Below are positions 36,450 to 47,315 of a stretch of 64,000 nt of DNA, in pieces. The stretch covers positions 23,072-87,071 of the forward strand of contig JAFWMS010000027.1 of assembly GCA_017545535.1 (NCBI GenBank). The letters run 5' to 3'. Source of the DNA: Clostridia bacterium (GTDB lineage: Bacteria > Bacillota > Clostridia > Christensenellales > CAG-138). Position numbers and translations under genes: made by a program. The stretch's first letter is position 1, and each line of letters opens with the position of its first letter. Under the pieces are notes generated by a model, which was not told where the DNA came from, did not search any database, and saw nothing but the letters and a program-made list of their open reading frames with translations.

Positions 36450-36479
36450 GCCCGCTTCGTCGTGACGTGCGAAGCGGGC
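36450..36479 (-). terminator. Hairpin between rpoZ and priA
   Basis: GCCCGCTTCG/CGAAGCGGGC 10-bp stem, 10-nt loop, followed on the minus strand by ATTCTTTAC. Probably a weak terminator or processing site that lowers priA relative to rpoZ. Confidence 0.5.
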
Positions 36480-36500
36480 CGTTACGTTGGGCTGAAATCC

Positions 36501-36695
36501 TTATGCTTCCTTGGGGGGGATCACGATGAGCTTGTCCTCATACAGCTCTTCCACTGCCATGGACAGAGGCTTGTTGTTCCCCAGAGCATCCGGATCATCC
36601 TGCAACTGACGGGCCCGATTGGCGACAGCGGTCACCAACTGATAGCGAGAACCGGCTTTTTCAGCGAGTTCGCTGACCGGCGGACGATTCATCAT
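36501..36695 (-). CDS. rpoZ: RNA polymerase omega subunit
   Basis: 64 residues. Omega helps beta' fold and join RNA polymerase. Family pattern RPPVSELAEKAGSRYQLVTAVANRARQL is clear. Six nt after gmk, the usual Firmicutes order gmk-rpoZ-priA. Confidence 0.93.
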   Translation of the reverse strand: MMNRPPVSELAEKAGSRYQLVTAVANRARQLQDDPDALGNNKPLSMAVEELYEDKLIVIPPKEA

Positions 36696-36701
36696 AGCGT
36701 T

Positions 36702-37325
36702 TTACCTCCCAATTTCCATAAAAGATTCGATCAAATCGCTGCTGCGAGAGACGCGGCAGCGCTCCGCTTCCAATATAGCTTCCATGTGGTGCACGGCCTT
36801 GTCCACCACGTCGTTGACGATTACGTAATCGTAGCGAGGGATCATCTTGACCTCCTCGAAGGCGGTGGCGAACCGCTTTTCCACCTGCTCCATGGATTCC
36901 GTTCCCCGGCCGATGAGACGGGATTTGATCTCGCTCATGCTGGGTGCGGTGATGAAGATCAAAACTGCGTCGGGGAAGGCCTGCTTTACCTTCATGGCGC
37001 CCTGGACGTCGATCTCCAAGATCACGTCGTAGCCGTTTGCAAGATGCTGCTCCACGAAGGAACGGGGGGTGCCGTAGTAATTGCTGCCGAACACGTGCAT
37101 GTATTCCAGGAATTCACCCTGGTCCACCATGGCCTTGAACTCCTCCTCCGTTTTGAAGAAGTAGTGGACGCCTTCGACTTCCCCCGGACGGGGCGCACGG
37201 GTGGTGGCGGACACGGACATCTTGATGCGGTTGTTGCGCTCCATCAGAGCCTTGTCCAGCGTTCCCTTGCCGACGCCGGCCGGACCGGAAACCACCAAAA
37301 GCAAACCGTTTCTCTGTTCTTTCAT
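36702..37325 (-). CDS. gmk: Guanylate kinase
   Basis: 207 residues; phosphorylates GMP to GDP. P-loop SGPAGVGKGT and GMP-binding TTRAPRPGEVEGVHYFF. The ATG at 37325 follows AAGGGGGAT. The longer frame lies within the yicC region and lacks homology. Confidence 0.96.
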   Translation of the reverse strand: MKEQRNGLLLVVSGPAGVGKGTLDKALMERNNRIKMSVSATTRAPRPGEVEGVHYFFKTEEEFKAMVDQGEFLEYMHVFGSNYYGTPRSFVEQHLANGYDVILEIDVQGAMKVKQAFPDAVLIFITAPSMSEIKSRLIGRGTESMEQVEKRFATAFEEVKMIPRYDYVIVNDVVDKAVHHMEAILEAERCRVSRSSDLIESFMEIGR

Positions 37326-37339
37326 GGGATCCCCCTTGC

Positions 37340-38215
37340 TTATTCGATATTTTGGATCTGTTCCCGGAGCTTCTCGATCTCCGCCTTGCAAAGCAGCACG
37401 ATTGAAGTCAGCTCCCCGTCGTTGGCCTTGGAACCGATGGTGTTGCACTCCCGGTTCATCTCCTGGACCAAAAAGTCCATCTTCCGGCCCACGGGTTCCG
37501 AAGCTTCCAAAAGCTCCCGGAAATGGACCAGATGGGTGTTCAGCCGAACGATCTCCTCGTCGATGGCGGCCCGATCCGCAAAGATGGCCACCTCCGTGGC
37601 GAGCCGCGCCCGATCCACCTCTGTTTCGCCCAAAAGTTCCTCGATCCGGGCGGTAAGCTTTGTGCGGTATTCCTCCACCACGGCGGGGGCCCGCTGCTCG
37701 ATGGATGCGGCGTAGCCGGTCATGGTGTCCATCCGGGCGGCAAGATCCAGCTTCAGCCGCTCTCCCTCCTTATAGCGCATGACCTTGAGGGCCTCGATGG
37801 CCTGCTGCATGCACTGTTTTCCCAATTCGACGAGGGCATCCTGATCCTCGTCGGCGGGGAGGATGGTGGTCACGTCGGGCAGGGAAAGGGCCTTGGAGAG
37901 GGTGAGGTCGTCGTCAAGGCCCAGGGCCTTGGCGCTTTCCCGGGCGGAGGTCAGATACGCCTGCAGCAGCGATTCGTCCACACGCACGGCCTTGGCGTCG
38001 CTCCTGAGGTTGCGATAGTTCACGAACACGTCCACGTGTCCGCGGCTCAGGGCGCCGGAAAGGAGCTTGCGGAAGGTATCCTCCAGAAAGGAGAGCTGCC
38101 GGGGCAGCTTCATGCCGATGTCCAAAAACCGGTTGTTGACGCTCTTGAGCTCGATGGTGAGCTCCCGTCCGTCCATGGATACCGTGCCACGCCCGTATCC
38201 GGTCATACTGTACAT
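37340..38215 (-). CDS. YicC family protein (endoribonuclease-type)
   Basis: 291 residues starting MYSMTGYGRG and ending in the conserved EMNRECNTIGSKAND...EIEKLREQIQNIE tail. E. coli YicC is an endoribonuclease; the Firmicutes homologue usually precedes gmk, as here. GGGAGG precedes the ATG. Confidence 0.93.
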   Translation of the reverse strand: MYSMTGYGRGTVSMDGRELTIELKSVNNRFLDIGMKLPRQLSFLEDTFRKLLSGALSRGHVDVFVNYRNLRSDAKAVRVDESLLQAYLTSARESAKALGLDDDLTLSKALSLPDVTTILPADEDQDALVELGKQCMQQAIEALKVMRYKEGERLKLDLAARMDTMTGYAASIEQRAPAVVEEYRTKLTARIEELLGETEVDRARLATEVAIFADRAAIDEEIVRLNTHLVHFRELLEASEPVGRKMDFLVQEMNRECNTIGSKANDGELTSIVLLCKAEIEKLREQIQNIE

Positions 38216-38238
38216 AGGCTACCTCCCAAAATCATCGT

Positions 38239-38268
38239 ATTATAGCACGACGTATCCGCATTATGCAA
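38239..38268 (-). promoter_or_regulatory. Promoter of yicC-gmk-rpoZ-priA
   Basis: TTGCAT (38263-38268), 18-bp spacer, TATAAT (38239-38244) on the minus strand. Confidence 0.7.
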
Positions 38269-38276
38269 GCCCTATC

Positions 38277-41212
<2,936 letters not shown>

Positions 41213-43438
41213 TTAGTTTTCCAGGCGGGTGAGGGGCGCATACAGGGCCGTCAGCCGCTTTTCCACGCCGTTTTTGAAACGGACACGCACGATCTGGGAG
41301 GGGCCTTTGCCTTCTACGCCTTCCACAACGCCCTCGCCGAAGATGGCGTGGCGTACCCGATCCCCGTCCTGCCAATCCAGGACCTTGTCGGTGGCTTTGG
41401 GGGCGGCGGCCGGCTTGGTCCCCAGGAAGACTTGAGGCGGCGTGCGGGCGGGCGCGGGCTGGGCGTGGAAGCTTTCCACGGGAGGTTTGGACGCCGGCTC
41501 CTTGCGATCGGCCCGGCTCCGGTATTCTCCGGGCATTTGGATGGCGTCGCCCATCTCCCGCAGGAAGGAGGAGGGCTGGGAAGCGGTGAACTGTCCGTAG
41601 AGCATGCGGCTGCCGGCAAAGGTTAGATACAGCTTTTCCCTGGCCCGGGTCACGCCCACATAGCAGAGCCGTCGCTCCTCCTCCAGCTTTTCGGGGTCGA
41701 ACTTGGATTGGGAGGAGGGAAAGAGCCCTTCCTCCATGCCGCAGAGAAATACGGTGTCGAATTCCAAGCCCTTGGCGGCGTGGAGGGTCATCAAATTCAC
41801 GCAGCCGTTCTGCTCGTCCACGTTGTCCGCGTTCATAAACAGGGCCACCGTGTTCAGGAAGGATTGGAGCAAGTCTCCGTCCGGATCGTCGAAGGATTCT
41901 TCAAACTCGCTCATGTACCCCAAAAGTTCCTTGACGTTGTCCGAGCGGACTTCGTAATTCTCCTTCTTGTCCTCCTTGAGATAGGCGTCATACCCGATGC
42001 GCTTCAGCAGGTCCGCCGCGAACACGGAGAAGGGCTTTTGCCCGTATTCCTCAAAAGCAGTCTCCATGATCTGGGCAAAGGAGGCGAACTTGGCCCTGGT
42101 CCGAAGGGACAGGGTCTGGGGGTCCAGCACCACGGCGAAGAGGGACAAGTCCCGCTGCTGGGCCTCGGTCCTGAACTCCTCCAAAGCGGCGTTGCCGATG
42201 CCCCGCCGGGGGACGTTGATGATCCGGGTGAAAGCCACGTCGTCGTTGGGGTTGCTGAGCAGCCTCAGGTAGGAGAGCACATCCTTCACCTCGGACCGGT
42301 TGAAGAAGGAGGTGCCGCCGTAGACCTTGTAGGGGATGCTGTAGCTTTGGAGGATCATCTCCAAAATGCGGCTTTGGGCGTGGGTCCGATAAAGGACGGC
42401 AAAGCTGTCGTACCGGCTGCCCATGCGTCGGCCGTTGAGAATGCGGTCGCAGATATACACCGCTTCCTCCCGCTCCGTCCGGCCTTCGTAGACCGTGATG
42501 GGGAAGCCGTCCTTCTTGTCCGTCCATAGGCGCTTCGATTTGCGGCCGTGGTTGTTTTCGATGACACGGTTGGCGGCCTCCAGTATCCTGTCGGTGGAAC
42601 GGTAATTCTGCTCCAATCGGACCACGTAGGCGCCTGGGAAATCCTTCTCAAACTCCAAAATGTTGCGGATGTCCGCGCCCCGCCAGCCGTAGATGCTCTG
42701 GTCATCGTCGCCCACCACGCACAGGTTCCGATGCTCCTTGGCAAGCAGGCTCACGATATGGTACTGGGCCATGTTGGTATCCTGATACTCGTCCACCAGG
42801 ATGTAGCGGAACCGGTCCCGATACTTCTGCAAAATTTCCGGCCGCTTCTCAAAGAGCTCGATGGTCTTCAAAAGCAGGTCGTCGAAATCCAGGGCGTTGG
42901 CCTCCTTCAGCCGCTTTTGATAGAGGGCGAAGGCTTCCGTCACCTGCCGGGGCTGATAACTTTGGATGAGGTACTCCTGAGGGCGGAGGGAGTGGTTTTT
43001 GGCATCGGAGAAGATGCCCGCCAGCATGCGCTTGGAGAACACCTTGTCGTTCAGATTCAGATCCTTGATGATGTGGCCGATGAGGGACTGCTGGTCGTCT
43101 TCGTCGTAGATGCTGAACCGCTTGTCGAATCCCAGGGCTTCGATCTCCATGGACAGGAGCCGGGCGCAGAAACCGTGGAAGGTGAACAGCCATACGCCGG
43201 CTTCCTCGCCGGTCAGCTTCTGCACCCGTTCCTTCATCTCCTTGGCCGCCTTGTTGGTGAAGGTCAGGGCCAGGATATGGTAGGGGGCCACGCCCTTTTC
43301 CGCGATAAGGTAGGCGATGCGGGTGGTGAGGACCCGGGTCTTGCCGCTGCCGGCGCCGGCCAGCACCAGCAAGGGCCCCTCGGTGCAGGTGACCGCTTCC
43401 CGTTGGGGGGGATTCAGTTTCGTCAGATCTATTTCCAT
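41213..43438 (-). CDS. pcrA: UvrD/PcrA-type DNA helicase
   Basis: 741 residues, superfamily 1A. Walker A AGAGSGKTRVLTTR, VDEYQDTN, GDDDQSIYGWRGAD and the C-terminal Tudor-like tail (WQDGDRVRHAIFGEGVVEGV). Essential 3'-5' helicase in Firmicutes repair and rolling-circle replication. Ten nt after the DUF4364-like gene. Confidence 0.97.
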   Translation of the reverse strand: MEIDLTKLNPPQREAVTCTEGPLLVLAGAGSGKTRVLTTRIAYLIAEKGVAPYHILALTFTNKAAKEMKERVQKLTGEEAGVWLFTFHGFCARLLSMEIEALGFDKRFSIYDEDDQQSLIGHIIKDLNLNDKVFSKRMLAGIFSDAKNHSLRPQEYLIQSYQPRQVTEAFALYQKRLKEANALDFDDLLLKTIELFEKRPEILQKYRDRFRYILVDEYQDTNMAQYHIVSLLAKEHRNLCVVGDDDQSIYGWRGADIRNILEFEKDFPGAYVVRLEQNYRSTDRILEAANRVIENNHGRKSKRLWTDKKDGFPITVYEGRTEREEAVYICDRILNGRRMGSRYDSFAVLYRTHAQSRILEMILQSYSIPYKVYGGTSFFNRSEVKDVLSYLRLLSNPNDDVAFTRIINVPRRGIGNAALEEFRTEAQQRDLSLFAVVLDPQTLSLRTRAKFASFAQIMETAFEEYGQKPFSVFAADLLKRIGYDAYLKEDKKENYEVRSDNVKELLGYMSEFEESFDDPDGDLLQSFLNTVALFMNADNVDEQNGCVNLMTLHAAKGLEFDTVFLCGMEEGLFPSSQSKFDPEKLEEERRLCYVGVTRAREKLYLTFAGSRMLYGQFTASQPSSFLREMGDAIQMPGEYRSRADRKEPASKPPVESFHAQPAPARTPPQVFLGTKPAAAPKATDKVLDWQDGDRVRHAIFGEGVVEGVEGKGPSQIVRVRFKNGVEKRLTALYAPLTRLEN

Positions 43439-43448
43439 AGCACCTCTG

Positions 43449-43979
43449 TTATTCTTTCCCGGTCAATGCGTCGTAGATGGCGTCATACAGCTTCGCGCTG
43501 CACTGCTGCCAGTTTTTGCGGACCTGCAAGGACTCCTCCAGGGACGCGACGGACAAATCGATCTCCAGCAGCGTCCTGTCGCCCTCCAAGGCCTTGAGCC
43601 GGACGAGCCTGCCGCCGCCGGGCAAAGCTTCCTCTGAGGAGACCATCTCCTTTTCCTGGCGGAATTGGGGAGCGTTCTGCTGTAAATACCGGTCGATACC
43701 CTCCCGCAGGGAGTAGGTAAGTCCCTTTTCAAACAGGGAGAGGGTGACCTTCCCCTGCTCGGTGAGAAAGGCGCAGGTACCAAAGGGGCGGCGCTGGCGA
43801 ACGATATCCCCGTTCTTTTCCAGTTCGCCCGCCACATTGTGGAAGGAAAACCAGTTCATCCCCGTGCATTCAAAGGCGCACTGATAAAACTGCTGTTCCG
43901 TGAGCGCCGCTTTGGCGGCGTCCAGGATATACAGCAGTTGCACCTTTTCCTTGGGAAGCCCATCGAGAAAATTCGGCAT
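43449..43979 (-). CDS. DUF4364-like winged-helix protein
   Basis: 176 residues, with KEKVQLLYILDAAKAALTEQQFYQ and FLTEQGKVTLSLFEKGL giving a winged-helix look; best fit is the DUF4364 family of Clostridia. No biochemical role is known. AGGAGGAAAT before the ATG and a consensus promoter upstream make it the first gene of the pcrA-ligA operon. Confidence 0.7.
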   Translation of the reverse strand: MPNFLDGLPKEKVQLLYILDAAKAALTEQQFYQCAFECTGMNWFSFHNVAGELEKNGDIVRQRRPFGTCAFLTEQGKVTLSLFEKGLTYSLREGIDRYLQQNAPQFRQEKEMVSSEEALPGGGRLVRLKALEGDRTLLEIDLSVASLEESLQVRKNWQQCSAKLYDAIYDALTGKE

Positions 43980-44005
43980 ATCCCTATTTCCTCCTATGCC
44001 ACAAT

Positions 44006-44034
44006 ACTATAGCAAAAAAAACGGCGCTTGACAA
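44006..44034 (-). promoter_or_regulatory. Promoter of the DUF4364-pcrA-ligA operon
   Basis: TTGTCA (44029-44034), 17-bp spacer, TATAGT (44006-44011) on the minus strand, followed by AGGAGG. Confidence 0.75.
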
Positions 44035-44079
44035 TAGAATCCGGTGGGCAAACAGTAAAAATATATCGAAATTCCGTGA

Positions 44080-44161
44080 GGATTCGAACAAGCGTGGTAG
44101 TGAATGAAGCCCCGGCAGGGCTTCAGAGCCACGCCTCGGCCAAACCCGCAGGCGCGAATTC
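44080..44161 (+). repeat. Structured interspersed repeat, copy A
   Basis: Plus-strand copy of the element also found at 47316 and 47465. Outer stem GGATTCG (44080-44086)/CGAATTC (44155-44161); second stem GCGTGG (44092-44097)/CCACGC (44129-44134); apical hairpin GAAGCCCC/AGGGCTTC (44106-44124). The conserved unpaired bases TAGTGAAT and AGAG flank the hairpin. Stem bases differ from the other copies while pairing is kept. Confidence 0.75.
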
Positions 44162-44172
44162 GAACCCTATAT

Positions 44173-44401
44173 TTATTTCCTTTCTATCCGCACAAGATCA
44201 TCTTTTGTATCGCCCGTTTTTTGCCTGTATTCTGTCAAACGGAAGCCGTATCTTGTATACAGTTTGATCGCTCCCTCATTCTTTTCAAGGACCAGCAGAG
44301 AGTTCGCCGGGGTATTTCTCAGCAAATATTCCAAAAGCGCCTCCCCGATCCCCTATATTTGAAACGTCGTTTTCACAAACAGCTTTTCGAATAACAGCCA
44401 T
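44173..44401 (-). pseudogene. Decayed GNAT-family acetyltransferase
   Basis: The minus strand has AAAGGAG, then an ATG (44401) and a typical GNAT start (MAVIRKAVCENDVSNIG). After an internal deletion and a frame change, the C-terminal acetyl-CoA-fold half follows from 44352 (GIGEALLEYLLRN, then LLVLEKNEGAIKLYTRYGF) to a stop at 44173. Roughly half the domain between the two parts is missing. The end of the gene abuts repeat copy A. Too broken to make an enzyme. Confidence 0.75.
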
Positions 44402-44597
44402 AGCCTGCTCCTTTTCTTTGCATATACTGTATAAACAATCCTGACAAAGCACAACCCGTTTCCTTTGCTTTTGCTGTGCAAAAGGAGTTATATAGATGGG
44501 CGATACAGGGTGGATCGGCTGTCCCCGGGGACCTCTGCCGGTTCAAATGCCGGTCGAACGAAAGGGCCCAGATCGAAGAAAAGAATCTGCAGCGGGA

Positions 44598-44626
44598 TTG
44601 TCAGCCGCACCACGGGGTGGTACAAT
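44598..44626 (+). promoter_or_regulatory. Promoter of the cyclic-nucleotide operon
   Basis: TTGTCA (44598-44603), 17-bp spacer, TACAAT (44621-44626), about 25 nt before a GTGGAGGGG ribosome site. Confidence 0.7.
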
Positions 44627-44650
44627 CGAAGCAAGGAAAGTGGAGGGGAC

Positions 44651-44668
44651 ATGAAAAAGAGGCCATGA
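44651..44668 (+). CDS. Five-codon upstream ORF (MKKRP) coupled to the MBL gene
   Basis: The best ribosome site of the operon (GGAGGGG, 44642-44648) points to this ATG, not to the hydrolase ATG. The five-codon frame ends in TGA overlapping the hydrolase ATG (ATGA, 44665-44668). It looks like a device for reinitiation coupling, although a spurious ATG is possible. Confidence 0.4.
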   Translation: MKKRP

Positions 44669-45465
44669 ATGACGGAGACCATTTTCGCCTGAGAATATTA
44701 GGTACACGCGGATCGATGCCGGTCAGCGGCCGGGAATACAGCATTTTCGGCGGCAGCACCTCCTGTTATCTGGTGGAGGCGGGTGAGGAGCGTATCTTTC
44801 TGGACGCCGGATCGGGGCTGATCCATGCGCCGGAGGATCTGCCAAATCCGCCCACCATCCTGTTGAGCCACCTGCATCTCGATCACATCCTCGGGTTAGG
44901 CGTTTATCCGCGGCTGCTGCGCGAGGGATCGGTAACGAAGCTTCTCGTGCCGGCCGATGAGGGGGCACGTCCTCTGGACGTTCTGAATGCCGTTTATTCG
45001 CCGCCGTACTGGCCGTTGAGCCTTACGGCGTACAGAGGGGAGCTGCGGCTCGATCGGCTGTCATTCCCCGTTGAGATCGGCGAGGCTCGGGTGGACGGTA
45101 TGCTCGGAAACCATCCCGGTGGGTGTATGGCGTTTCGACTTACGTATCGGGGCAAGTCCCTGGTGTATCTTACGGACTACGAGCCGGAACCCGCTTCCTT
45201 TCAGGCGCTGTCCCGCTTTGCGGAGGGAACGGATCTGCTGCTCTATGACGGCCAGTACTCCGTGGAGCAGTACGCGTCCAGGCAAGGCTTCGGTCACTCC
45301 GCCACGGACCATGCCCTGACCATGATACGTCAAAGCGGCGCGAAGCGGATGCTGCTCATCCACCACGATCCCGGCAGTACCGATAAGATTCTGCTGGACA
45401 GAGAAACCCGACTGGGCCTTGAAAATGTGCGATATGCCAGAGAAGGGGAGACGATCGAACTATGA
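44665..45465 (+). CDS. MBL-fold metallohydrolase, candidate cyclic-nucleotide phosphodiesterase
   Basis: 266 residues of the metallo-beta-lactamase fold. Metal ligands are complete: HLHLDH (in LLSHLHLDHILGLGV), the His of GNHPGG, the Asp of YLTDYE and the His of LLIHHDPGSTD. The start RLRILGTRGSMPVSG and the region YDGQYSVEQY...GFGHSATD match the MBL subgroup that has RGS-P-G and HHDP motifs. Cyclic-phosphate hydrolysis is inferred from the fold and from the cyclase that follows by ATGA overlap, and has not been shown. Upstream coding frames to 44476 are not homologous. Confidence 0.85.
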   Translation: MNDGDHFRLRILGTRGSMPVSGREYSIFGGSTSCYLVEAGEERIFLDAGSGLIHAPEDLPNPPTILLSHLHLDHILGLGVYPRLLREGSVTKLLVPADEGARPLDVLNAVYSPPYWPLSLTAYRGELRLDRLSFPVEIGEARVDGMLGNHPGGCMAFRLTYRGKSLVYLTDYEPEPASFQALSRFAEGTDLLLYDGQYSVEQYASRQGFGHSATDHALTMIRQSGAKRMLLIHHDPGSTDKILLDRETRLGLENVRYAREGETIEL

Positions 45466-46253
45466 ACGAGGAAGGATCCACTGTCCTTACGCTTCAGGAG
45501 AGATGCCGGGAGCTGGAAGCAAGGAATCAAGCGCTGGAGGAAGAAAACCGGAGGCTTCAAAATACCATACAAAGCAATAACCGCCTCATTCGGGATACGT
45601 TTACCCCCTATTTCACAAACGAGATATTGGACGAGATCCTGAGCAGCGAGGCCGATCTGCGTATCGGCGGGGAGCGCCGCCATGTGACCATCCTGTTCAC
45701 TGATCTGCGCCGGTCCACGGAGCTATCCGAGAAGATGAGCGCCGTGGATTTCATCGCCATGCTGAACCACTATCTTGAGGAGATGATCGAGCTTGTCAAC
45801 GCCTGGGGCGGGAACATTCTCGACTTCGTGGGGGACGCCATCGTGGCGGTCTTCGGCGCGCCGCAGGACGACGACCACGCGGCCAGAAACGCCGTGGCTT
45901 GCTCCGTCGCCATGCAGTGCCGCATGGAGGCAGTCAACCGGTGGAACCGGGATCGGGGCTTTCCGGATATAGCCATGGGCATCGGCATCCATACGGGGGA
46001 CGCCATCGTGGGCAACATCGGTTCAAAGACCAGGACGAAGTACGATATCATTGGGCGGAACGTGAATTTAGCGTCGCGGATCGAAGGACAGACCGAAGGC
46101 GGAGATATTCTTATCTCCACGGAGACCTTGCACGAGGCCGGTGAACAGGTCCGCATCGATCCGCAGCGGCAGCGCCTGGCGCGGCTCAAAGGCGTCAAGG
46201 GCCAGATCCTTCTGCACGATGTCCGCGGCTTTGGGACGAAAACGCTGCCGTGA
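45462..46253 (+). CDS. Class III nucleotide cyclase with N-terminal coiled coil
   Basis: 263 residues, soluble. Residues about 11-45 form a coiled coil; residues about 70-260 are the cyclase homology domain. Metal Asps are D81 (ILFTDLRRST) and D125 (DFVGDAIVAVFG). The transition-state pair N202 and R206 (VNLASR) and the purine-contact Asp D195 (KYDIIG) are present. The Lys expected four residues before D125 is Asp (D121), so ATP preference cannot be assumed. No sensor domain is attached. Overlaps the MBL gene by 4 nt. Confidence 0.92.
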   Translation: MNEEGSTVLTLQERCRELEARNQALEEENRRLQNTIQSNNRLIRDTFTPYFTNEILDEILSSEADLRIGGERRHVTILFTDLRRSTELSEKMSAVDFIAMLNHYLEEMIELVNAWGGNILDFVGDAIVAVFGAPQDDDHAARNAVACSVAMQCRMEAVNRWNRDRGFPDIAMGIGIHTGDAIVGNIGSKTRTKYDIIGRNVNLASRIEGQTEGGDILISTETLHEAGEQVRIDPQRQRLARLKGVKGQILLHDVRGFGTKTLP

Positions 46254-46349
46254 TCGAAAAAAACAGTCTTGCCATTTCATGGTTCTACTGATAAAATATA
46301 TATGTTGTGGGAAGTGGCACCATCTTCGAAAACAGCAAAGGGGAAAACT

Positions 46350-46763
46350 ATGAAAGTAAGAGTTCTGAAGAAAAATGAGATCCTCTTTCGTCAGGGAGAT
46401 CCCGGCGATGGGTTGTATTATATCCATGCGGGAGAAGTGGGGATATACACCGACTATGGCACGGCAAAGCAGGTCAAGATCGCTGAGCTGTATTCCGATC
46501 AGTTCATCGGCGAGATGGGCATGATCAACGGCAAACCGCGCAATGCGACGGTGGTATCGCTCATGAACGGCACCCAGGTTGAGCACCTGTCCGATGAGGA
46601 TTTTGCCGGCTTCTTCGAGAAGAATCCGGTCAGGGCGTTTCAGCTGATGGAACAGATGAGCAACCGGTTGAGGAAGATTACCCGCAGATATCTTGAGCTG
46701 TGCCGTGAAGCTTACGTCTTGATCGAAAAGGATGCCCAGGCGCCTGCCGGAAAATCGAACTGA
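46350..46763 (+). CDS. Stand-alone cyclic-nucleotide-binding domain protein 1
   Basis: 137 residues; a CRP-type beta barrel with the phosphate-binding cassette FIGEMGMINGKPRNATV (E55 for ribose, R64 for phosphate). A C-terminal helical tail follows, with no helix-turn-helix. The start is the ATG after AAAGGGG; an upstream in-frame ATG at 46269 has no ribosome site. It is the third gene of the operon, 96 nt after the cyclase. A likely receptor for the cyclase product. Confidence 0.92.
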   Translation: MKVRVLKKNEILFRQGDPGDGLYYIHAGEVGIYTDYGTAKQVKIAELYSDQFIGEMGMINGKPRNATVVSLMNGTQVEHLSDEDFAGFFEKNPVRAFQLMEQMSNRLRKITRRYLELCREAYVLIEKDAQAPAGKSN

Positions 46764-46777
46764 GAGAGGAGAAGGCC

Positions 46778-47230
46778 ATGAATACACTGACTTTCAAAAA
46801 AGGCGATGTCATTTTCCGTCAGAATGAATTTGCTGACAGCATGTTCAAGATCCAAAGCGGCGCCGTTCGGATCGTCTCCGATTACGAAAAAGAGAGCGAG
46901 AAGGAGATCACTGTTCTGGAATCCGGCAGCTTCTTCGGCGAAATGGGCCTGGTGGAGTGCTATCCGCGCAGCGCCACGGCCATCGTAAGCTCGGAAACGG
47001 CTGAGGTGATCGAGTTCGACTCCTCCGATTTCGAGAGGATACTGAAAGATGATCCGGATACCGTTTTGAACCTTCTGCGTCAGTTCTCCCAGCGCTTGCA
47101 GGATACGAATCAGGCCTATTTGGAGGCCTTTGAGTCCGTGCGGAAGGAAAAAGCGAACCAGTCCGACGCGAAGTCGAAATCGGTGCTGCAGCGGTTGCAT
47201 GATTATTATCGTTCCATCATGGGGAGATAA
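46778..47230 (+). CDS. Stand-alone cyclic-nucleotide-binding domain protein 2
   Basis: 150 residues, paralogue of the preceding gene, with the canonical cassette FFGEMGLVECYPRSATAI (E55, R64 at the same positions). It ends in a charged helical tail with no DNA-binding domain. GAGAGGAG precedes the ATG. A strong terminator follows. The two proteins may dimerise with one another or act on separate partners. Confidence 0.92.
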   Translation: MNTLTFKKGDVIFRQNEFADSMFKIQSGAVRIVSDYEKESEKEITVLESGSFFGEMGLVECYPRSATAIVSSETAEVIEFDSSDFERILKDDPDTVLNLLRQFSQRLQDTNQAYLEAFESVRKEKANQSDAKSKSVLQRLHDYYRSIMGR

Positions 47231-47257
47231 GAAACTGCTGAATGAAATAGGACTTAG

Positions 47258-47300
47258 AGGATCCGCCGCTGCGCATGTGACGCATGGGCGGATCCTTTAT
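47258..47300 (+). terminator. Terminator of the cyclic-nucleotide operon
   Basis: AGGATCCGCC (47258-47267)/GGCGGATCCT (47287-47296) 10-bp stem with an inner small hairpin, followed by TTAT. Confidence 0.75.
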
Positions 47301-47315
47301 TATGCGGAACATAAA

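Noticed and set aside
44028..44394. Plus-strand frames giving peptides such as NEAPAGLQS
   Set aside because: The same peptide wording recurs at 47374-47667 because both arise from the structured repeat and tRNA sequence; no ribosome sites, so not proteins.
44521..44560. T-arm-like wording (GGTTCAAATGCCGG)
   Set aside because: The stem does not pair as a tRNA T arm and no acceptor or anticodon arms surround it.
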